Below, in pieces: positions 40,997 to 46,228 of a DNA stretch of 46,228 nucleotides. Position 1 is the stretch's first letter. Every line of letters starts with the position of its first letter. The notes below the pieces were generated by a model. That model searched no databases. It saw only the letters and a list, made by a program, of their open reading frames with translations, and had not been told where the DNA came from. The DNA comes from a bacterium (GTDB taxonomy: Bacteria > Vulcanimicrobiota > Xenobia > Xenobiales > JADMJV01), in the NCBI GenBank assembly GCA_018266105.1, contig JAFEBA010000074.1, positions 1-46,228 on the forward strand, read 5' to 3'. A program made the translations under genes and the position numbers.

Positions 40997-43726
40997 ATGC
41001 ATCCGTATGTCGGGAAGGGAATCGACCCGACTGTCCTCGAGCAACTGATGGGGGCAGTGGCCGACCTGGATCAGATCAGCTCAGACTCTGAGCTGGTTGA
41101 GTTCCTGGCGGGCCGTCTCGGCGAGGTGCCGGGTGTGACGTTTTGTCGGGTCAGTCTGGGTGGCTCTCGGGTGGCGAGGGGGGAGTTGAGGCCGGGAGAG
41201 ATTCAAAACCGGCAGCTGGCTTCGGTGGAGCTTGAGTTTCAGACTCTGGACTGCGCCTATGAAGCGATTCTGGACTCCTTTTTCAAGCTTCTGCTGGTGG
41301 CGCTGGAGCATCGCGCGGGTCGACGTGGCGGGCACTGGTATTTCTTGCAGACCATGGACCGGGTGCACCGAGCCATTCAATCCGCCCAGAGTCTGGAAGA
41401 GCTGTTGGAGAGGGTGCTGGGCTGCCTGATGTCCATCTTCGATTCGGACCGCGCCTATCTGCTCTTTCCGGCCGACCCCAATTCAGACTATTGGGAAGTG
41501 CCGATGGAGTGCACTAAACCTGAGTATCCGGGGGCCGGAGGGGGAGGGCAACGGTTTGCGATGGACACCGGCACCGCCCAGGCCATCGTTTCGCTGTTGG
41601 CTGTGGATGGACCGGTCAAGTTTGGGCCCAATGGATATCCCGTTCCACCCGAAGTGGCCGAAAACTTCGGCACCAAGGCGGGTCTGGCCATGGCCATCTA
41701 TCCCAAGGTGGGACGCCCCTGGCTGGTGGCCATGCATCAATGCTCCTTCGCTCGCAGTTGGACCGATCAAGAAGCTCGTCTCTTTCAGGAGGTGGGCCGG
41801 CGCCTGTCCGACGCCTTGACGGGCTGGACCATCTACCGCGAGATGCAGGCTAGCGAGCGTCGTTTCCGATACATTACAGAAGGTACGTCCGACTTTCTTT
41901 ACTCGCTGCCGGTCGGAGGCGGGGGCCGGAGCTACAGCCCCGGCTGCCTTAAGGTCACCGGCTACACTCCTCAAGAGCTGACCGGGAGCTGGTTGGAGCT
42001 GGTGCTGCCTGAGGATCGCTCGCAGTCCCTGGGCCTGGAGAGCCAGGCTTTGGACGGGAACGACCCATCGCCGGTGGAATACCGCATCCGGCGCAAGGAC
42101 GGCGGGGTGCGCTGGCTGTCGGAGGCGGCTGTGCTGTTGCGTGACCCGGCCGGCGAGTTGGTCTCAGTGGAAGGGGTGGTCAAGGACATCACCGCTCTCA
42201 AACTGGCTGAGGAGCGTCTGCGTAAATTGTCCAGGGCGGTGGAACAATGCCCCGCATCGATCGCCATCACGGACCTGCACGGCAGAATTGAATATGTCAA
42301 TCCGAAGTTTACCCAGTTGACGGGCTATGCACTGGAGAGCCTGGTTGGCACCCGGCTGCCAGACTTGAGCCTTGAGCCTTCACCCTCAGACATCGCTCGG
42401 CTGGCCAGGCAAGCCTTGGTGGCGGGTCAGGATTGGCACGGCGAAGTTCATACCCGCTGTCAGAACGGTCAGTTGCTTTGGGAGCTTGTAACTCTGTCCG
42501 CCATCCTGGATCAGCAGGGTCGGGCCACCCATCTGCTGGCTGTCTCCGAAGATATCACCGAGCGCAAGCGCCTGGAGGGCGAGGTTCGTCAGGCTCAAAA
42601 GATGGAAGCCTTTGGCCAGCTGGCGGGTGGCGTGGCCCACGACTTCAACAATATTCTGACGGTTATCCAGGGCAACGCGTCTCTGCTGGAAATGGAGCTC
42701 TCGGAAGAGGAGCAAAGTCGAGCGGTCGCCGAGATTCTGCATAGCTCGGACCACGCCGCTCGCCTGACCCGGCAGCTGTTAACCTTTAGCCGCCGCCAGA
42801 AGGCCGAGCGCAAGGAGCTCGATCTGAATCAGGCCCTCGAGCCTCTAACCAAGATGCTGCATCGCCTGATTGGTGAGCACATCGAGGTCACCACCGACTA
42901 CACGCCAGAGGGTGCTCCGATCCTGGCTGACCCGGGAATGATGGAGCAGTTGGTGATGAATCTGGCCATCAATGCTCGCGACGCCATGCCTGGTGGAGGC
43001 AGCCTGACCATCTCAACCCGCCGGGTCCATCTGCAGGAGTCGGAATGCGATCTGAGTCAGGGTGCTCGACCCGGGGAGTTCATCCGGCTGCAGGTCAGCG
43101 ACAGCGGCTGCGGGATTGCGCCCCAGAACCTGCCCAAGATCTTCGAGCCATTCTTTACCACCAAGGAGGTGGGCAAGGGCACCGGGCTGGGTCTGGCCAC
43201 TGTTTTTGGGATCGTGCAGCAACATCAGGGCTGGGTTAGCGTGAGCAGTCAGCTTGACCAGGGCACTTGCTTTTCGGTTTTTCTGCCGATGCATAAAGGC
43301 TCGACAGGTATCAAATATTCTGGGGTTGGTCGCGAATTGGAACAGGGCGGACAGGAGACCATCCTGGTGGTGGAGGACGAGCCGGCTCTACGCGAGATGC
43401 TGGTCGGAATTCTGCGTTCTCAGGGCTATCGGGTCTGGGCGGCCGAGAGCGGGGTGGCCGCCCTTCGGCTTTGGGAGGCCCATCGGGACAGCATTGAGTT
43501 GCTGCTGACGGACATGGTGATGCCGGGCGGTCTCTCGGGGCTGGAACTGGGTCGTCGGCTGCTGGCCCAGAAACCGGGATTGCGGGTTCTCTATTCTACC
43601 GGCTATACCGATGAACTGTTGGGAGACGCTTCCAGTTTGCGCGGAAGCACTGGTTTTCTGGAAAAACCTTACGATCGCCGCAAACTGCTCACGAGGGTAC
43701 GCGCCTGTCTGGACGCGCCCGGCTGA
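40997..43726 (+). CDS. Hybrid histidine kinase: GAF-like, two PAS, HisKA, HATPase, receiver
   Basis: The 909-residue product has no membrane segments. A GAF-like region (about 120-275) is followed by PAS domains (285-405 and 408-530). HisKA has H548 in GGVAHDFNNIL. The HATPase has N-box NLAINARDAMPGGG, G1 DSGCGIAP and G2 GKGTGLGL, all intact. The C-terminal receiver has D839 (LLTDMVMPGG) and K890 (FLEKPYD). This is a soluble, single-polypeptide phosphorelay start; a separate HPt or output protein would be needed. It is divergent from the coiled-coil hypothetical with 120 bases between. Confidence 0.92.
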   Translation: MHPYVGKGIDPTVLEQLMGAVADLDQISSDSELVEFLAGRLGEVPGVTFCRVSLGGSRVARGELRPGEIQNRQLASVELEFQTLDCAYEAILDSFFKLLLVALEHRAGRRGGHWYFLQTMDRVHRAIQSAQSLEELLERVLGCLMSIFDSDRAYLLFPADPNSDYWEVPMECTKPEYPGAGGGGQRFAMDTGTAQAIVSLLAVDGPVKFGPNGYPVPPEVAENFGTKAGLAMAIYPKVGRPWLVAMHQCSFARSWTDQEARLFQEVGRRLSDALTGWTIYREMQASERRFRYITEGTSDFLYSLPVGGGGRSYSPGCLKVTGYTPQELTGSWLELVLPEDRSQSLGLESQALDGNDPSPVEYRIRRKDGGVRWLSEAAVLLRDPAGELVSVEGVVKDITALKLAEERLRKLSRAVEQCPASIAITDLHGRIEYVNPKFTQLTGYALESLVGTRLPDLSLEPSPSDIARLARQALVAGQDWHGEVHTRCQNGQLLWELVTLSAILDQQGRATHLLAVSEDITERKRLEGEVRQAQKMEAFGQLAGGVAHDFNNILTVIQGNASLLEMELSEEEQSRAVAEILHSSDHAARLTRQLLTFSRRQKAERKELDLNQALEPLTKMLHRLIGEHIEVTTDYTPEGAPILADPGMMEQLVMNLAINARDAMPGGGSLTISTRRVHLQESECDLSQGARPGEFIRLQVSDSGCGIAPQNLPKIFEPFFTTKEVGKGTGLGLATVFGIVQQHQGWVSVSSQLDQGTCFSVFLPMHKGSTGIKYSGVGRELEQGGQETILVVEDEPALREMLVGILRSQGYRVWAAESGVAALRLWEAHRDSIELLLTDMVMPGGLSGLELGRRLLAQKPGLRVLYSTGYTDELLGDASSLRGSTGFLEKPYDRRKLLTRVRACLDAPG

Positions 43727-43735
43727 GCAGGTTCA

Positions 43736-44917
43736 CTACTGCACCAGATCCAACCGGCAGCCTGGGGTTTCGTTGCCGCCCGTATAGCACTGGTTACGAA
43801 GCATACGCTCGATTTCGGCGCTGCTGCGGTCAGGGAAGCGGTTGTGGAGTTGCTGCATCTGGGCGGCCACTCGGGGCGCGGCGAAGGAAGTCCCTTCCAC
43901 ACCGGGAGCCGGGTTGCCCCAGGCGTACATCTGGACGGTGGAACCCGGGCTGGTGTATTCGGCTACCCCGGGCTGATTGCTGGCCCCCGTCACCCCCAGC
44001 GCACCCACGGTGGTGGCGTTGGGAGTGGCCAGAATGTTATCAAAGAAACCTTGTGGAAACTGCAGGTCTCGCCCACCGTTGTCGCGTCGCATGGCCTCGG
44101 GTAGTTCACCATTGTTGCCGGCAGCCACCACGACTGAATTATTGCGAGATTCATAGCCGTCCACGAAGGTGTTCATGGTCTGACGCAGCTGGTCCATCTG
44201 GGGGGTGCGATTGGCCTGATGGGTTCGGTTGATCAGGTTCTGCTGGAACTGCTGCCGGGCCGGGCCGGAAACAGCCGGGTCGCTGCTGGCCAGAGCCTGC
44301 GGATCAATGTTCCAGGCCCGGGCCAGGTTGTCCGAGATGGCCTGGCCGTTGGCTCGTCGCCCTTGCTCCTCGGGACTGGCGTCGGGGCGGGCCGGGTTCC
44401 AGGCCAGGCTGATGTCGTTGTAGAGGTGTTCGGTGACGTTACTGGCACCGGCGGCCATGGAGAAATTGGTAACGGTATGTTGCACGCCGGACTGGATCTG
44501 GCCATGCAGATTTTGCATTGCGCCCAGCGCCACCCCGGTGTTTTCGCTCTGAACAGCCAGGTCGAGCTGTTGCAACGTCTGCTCCGGGCTCATGTTGGGC
44601 ATCCCCAGAGTCAGATTGGATGAAGGCCGCTCGGGTGAGTTAAATTCGCTGGTGTTGATGCGCCCCTGATAGCCAGTTTGGAGTGCGGAATCGGTCACCT
44701 GGATGCCGTGCGGAAGCCGGAGTACCGGCATCGGCGGGCCGCCGCCGGGGCCGGGCATGGGCGGGCGCGAGGTGTCCAGCGAGGGCGTGAAGTGATCGAC
44801 GATCTGCAGGGTTCCCGATTGCGGGGTCTGGCTGTCGGAGACATTGGGTGCAATGTGGGGCAGGCGCGGCAGCGGTTGCGTTTGCATTCCGGGCATGATT
44901 CCGGTGATGTCGGCCAT
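43736..44917 (-). CDS. Subtilisin-like (S8) serine peptidase without signal peptide
   Basis: The 393-residue product shows a subtilase pattern: likely catalytic Asp D41 (LQIVDHF), His H70 (LPHGIQV), oxyanion Asn in VVVAAGNNGELP, ATTVGALGV, and Ser S344 in GTSFAAPRVAAQM. The segment between His and the Asn motif (about 70-265) is long and helical, with repeated Gln and Asn. The N-terminus is Pro/Gln/Met-rich with no signal peptide. It is convergent with the hybrid kinase gene (gap nine bases). The triad residues look intact, so it is probably active, but substrate is unknown. Confidence 0.75.
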   Translation of the reverse strand: MADITGIMPGMQTQPLPRLPHIAPNVSDSQTPQSGTLQIVDHFTPSLDTSRPPMPGPGGGPPMPVLRLPHGIQVTDSALQTGYQGRINTSEFNSPERPSSNLTLGMPNMSPEQTLQQLDLAVQSENTGVALGAMQNLHGQIQSGVQHTVTNFSMAAGASNVTEHLYNDISLAWNPARPDASPEEQGRRANGQAISDNLARAWNIDPQALASSDPAVSGPARQQFQQNLINRTHQANRTPQMDQLRQTMNTFVDGYESRNNSVVVAAGNNGELPEAMRRDNGGRDLQFPQGFFDNILATPNATTVGALGVTGASNQPGVAEYTSPGSTVQMYAWGNPAPGVEGTSFAAPRVAAQMQQLHNRFPDRSSAEIERMLRNQCYTGGNETPGCRLDLVQ

Positions 44918-45040
44918 GAAACTTCCCCCTCGGAGGTCTGTGGTGATTGACCTACTTTAGCGAGAACAGGTGGTGAAAAGGTGGCGCAACCCGTCTGAGT
45001 GTTGCCGATTTGTTAATTTCAGGAATTTTTCTGAACCGAG

Positions 45041-45316
45041 CTAACGGCCGCAGGCCGGTGCCAGGGAGTAGCCCGGCGCTGGCGTGGTCAGCCTGGACAT
45101 CCACTGGCGCAGACGGACGGGCCAGGCCGGGCCGGTTACCAGTGGGCGTGGCTGAACCATCAGGTTCAGTTCTAACCAGTCTTCCCGAGCGTCGCTGGGG
45201 CACTGGTCGGGGCGAAGAGTGGGCAGCATTTCCCGGAGAATCTGCATCACTTCGCTGCTGGCGGATTCCTTCTCAGCCGTCTCACAGGCTTCTTTCAATT
45301 CACTCTTGCTCAACAT
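45041..45316 (-). CDS. Small hypothetical protein
   Basis: The 91-residue product starts at an ATG with GGAGGGG six bases upstream, the best ribosome-binding site in this part. The N-terminus is charged (SKSELKEACETAEKESASS), then EVMQILREMLPTLRPDQCP, and a Trp/Pro-rich C-terminus (LVTGPAWPVRLRQWMSRLTTPAPGYSLAP). No family is recognised. It sits 123 bases upstream of the subtilase-like gene in the same direction and might be a partner or regulator of it. Confidence 0.55.
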   Translation of the reverse strand: MLSKSELKEACETAEKESASSEVMQILREMLPTLRPDQCPSDAREDWLELNLMVQPRPLVTGPAWPVRLRQWMSRLTTPAPGYSLAPACGR

Positions 45317-45331
45317 CTGCGGCCCCTCCAA

Positions 45332-45617
45332 TGTCTTCTCTGTCTCGTCAGTTTAGTCGGTCGCGAATGTGTCGGGCGTAAAAATCTGTCCGCTGTGTAA
45401 CTTCGGTGTAAAAAGTGGTCCGGGCTCTGGGCGGGGTTTTTGCAGGTGTTTCAGAGTTGTTGAATCGCCGGGCTTGGGCGGCTTGGGACTGGCAAGCTGG
45501 GCCTTCTCATGGTCCCGTATTTTGGGTAGCGCAGCCCGGTAGGGCCGGTCGTCCATTAGTAAGTTCACTCTATTCTTGAAGAGATGAAGGCTCCTCCGAG
45601 CGCCCGGTGGGTGGCTT
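45332..45617. other. Non-coding stretch with possible decayed insertion-element remnant
   Basis: About 290 bases hold no credible gene. The minus strand near 45353-45430 (CACTTTTTACACC, GTTACACAGCGGACAG, TTTTTACGCC) resembles the ends of some transposons, and a 71-codon frame there (ALPKIRDHEKAQLASPKPP) could be a transposase C-terminus remnant, but I see no inverted-repeat pair or intact domain. Confidence 0.25.
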
Positions 45618-45660
45618 GGAAAAGTGAAGAGGCCGGATTCCCCGCGGGGTCCGGCCTCTT
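45618..45660 (-). terminator. Intrinsic terminator after rpsJ
   Basis: Minus-strand AAGAGGCCGGA and TCCGGCCTCTT (45627-45637 and 45650-45660) form an 11-bp perfect stem around a CCCCGCGGGG-containing loop, followed by CACTTTTCC. It lies 26 bases beyond the rpsJ stop and would end the rpsJ transcript. This confirms rpsJ is no longer joined to rplC. Confidence 0.75.
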
Positions 45661-45686
45661 GCTAAAAATTGGATTACGGCTGTTCT

Positions 45687-45998
45687 TTAGCCTTTGATTT
45701 CGATGTCCACGCCCGCCGGCAAGTCGACCTTCATCAGTTGCTCGATGGTCTTCTGCTGGGGATCGAAGTAGATGTCGATCAGGCGCTTGTGGGTGCGAAC
45801 CTCGAAGTGCTCGCGGGACTTCTTGTCCACGTGGGGCGAGCGCAGAACGCAGTAACGGTTCTTCTCGGTAGGGAGGGGCACGGGGCCGGAGATGTTGGCG
45901 CCAGTTTGACGGGCGATTTGCACGATCTTTTCGGACGATTCGTCCAGAATCAGGTGATCGTAAGCCTTGAGTTTGATACGGATACGTTGCTTAGCCAT
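45687..45998 (-). CDS. rpsJ: 30S ribosomal protein S10
   Basis: S10 is a small-subunit protein that also works as NusE in antitermination. The 103-residue product has RIRIKLKAYDHLILDESSEKIVQIARQTGANISGPVPLPTEKNRYCVLRSPHVDKKSREHFEVRTHKRLIDI, all diagnostic. GGAGGAA precedes the ATG. It is normally the first gene of the S10 operon, but here it is followed by a terminator and lies 34.4 kb from rplC in the same orientation. What lies upstream is a palindromic repeat region. Confidence 0.98.
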   Translation of the reverse strand: MAKQRIRIKLKAYDHLILDESSEKIVQIARQTGANISGPVPLPTEKNRYCVLRSPHVDKKSREHFEVRTHKRLIDIYFDPQQKTIEQLMKVDLPAGVDIEIKG

Positions 45999-46052
45999 TT
46001 TCGATTCCTCCGGGGAATTTGTAGAACCTCCAGCAGTGAGCTGAAGTCTAGT

Positions 46053-46228
46053 GGAGTTCGCCTTTGGCGAACTCCGCGTTTTGCTCGCGCAAAACTTCCG
46101 TTGAAGGGAGTCTTGCTTGGAGCGCGCCTTTGGCGAACTCCGCGTTTATGGAGTTCGCTTCGCGACCTCCCTGGCGCAAAACTTCCGTTGAAGGGAGTCT
46201 TGCTTGGAGCGCGCCTTTGGCGAACTCC
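46053..46228. repeat. Palindrome-rich repeat region upstream of rpsJ
   Basis: A perfect 10-bp stem (GGAGTTCGCC/GGCGAACTCC, 46053-46075) and a 6-bp stem (TTTTGC/GCAAAA, 46079-46094) are followed by an exact 55-base direct repeat (46087-46141 and 46174-46228) that runs to the window edge. Between the copies is a further GGAGTTCGC-type palindrome (46150-46170). The same motif, one base shorter, occurs at 13092-13111 inside the large non-coding RNA. It looks like a dispersed REP-like palindrome family. Confidence 0.75.

Noticed and set aside
45353..45568. Genuine small gene of 71 codons
   Set aside because: There is no ribosome-binding site, Pro/Lys-rich low-complexity composition, and resemblance to a transposase tail only; kept as a possible remnant, not as a CDS.
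46053..46228. CRISPR-like array upstream of rpsJ
   Set aside because: There are only two full repeat copies, the unit is 55 bases with internal palindromes, and no regular spacers or cas genes are present.

Overview
The window is about 46 kb of GC-rich bacterial chromosome. Lipoprotein-style signal peptides, an outer-membrane barrel candidate and type IV pilus/type II secretion pseudopilins point to a diderm with a secretion or pilus machine. A eukaryotic-type Ser/Thr kinase, a hybrid histidine kinase and TPR/PEGA proteins suggest a signalling-rich, non-model phylum (something like Vulcanimicrobiota/Eremiobacterota, Armatimonadota or Myxococcota). The phylum cannot be settled from these sequences alone.

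Region 1 (79-11467, all on the minus strand) is the S10-spc-alpha type ribosomal operon, read from high to low coordinates: rplC-rplD-rplW-rplB-rpsS-rplV-rpsC-rplP-rpmC-rpsQ-rplN-rplE-rpsH-rplF-rplR-rpsE-rplO-secY-adk-map. rplX (L24), rpsN (S14) and rpmD (L30) are missing from their usual slots, and a perfect 11-bp hairpin occupies the L24 slot. rpsJ, normally the first gene of this operon, lies at 45687-45998 in the same orientation, with its own terminator. About 34 kb of unrelated genes separate it from rplC, and rplC has acquired a good sigma70-like promoter (TTGACA-17-TAAATT) and a leader of about 165 nt.

Region 2 (11521-14031) holds an outer-membrane barrel candidate, a DUF4253-like protein and then the most unusual object in the window: a stretch of about 1 kb with no credible gene, bounded on the plus strand by a sigma70-like promoter and a strong intrinsic terminator. 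It is dense in perfect hairpins and contains two copies of an 80-nt module whose stems differ by compensatory changes. I read this as a large, ornate structured non-coding RNA that I do not recognise.

Region 3 (14032-21308) carries a TPR protein, signal-less proline-rich proteins (one with a peptidoglycan-binding domain and an esterase-like domain), and a divergent signalling pair: a PAS-histidine kinase with an eroded ATPase domain and a response regulator fused to an apparent pseudokinase.

Region 4 (21249-28285) has a PilC/GspF platform protein, three acyltransferase-3 membrane enzymes interleaved with two paralogous, uncharacterised histidine-rich membrane proteins, and a small hypothetical.

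Region 5 (28476-39133) contains a translationally coupled cassette (PEGA-Ser/Thr kinase, GAF-GspF fusion, two pseudopilins), a pirin, an opposing four-gene operon of pseudopilins and two very large PilX-like proteins, and a PIG-V-like mannosyltransferase.

Region 6 (39198-46228) has a MerR/TipAS regulator with a textbook 19-bp-spacer promoter, a coiled-coil hypothetical, a hybrid histidine kinase, a subtilase-like protein, a small hypothetical, rpsJ, and a palindrome-rich repeat region running to the end of the window.
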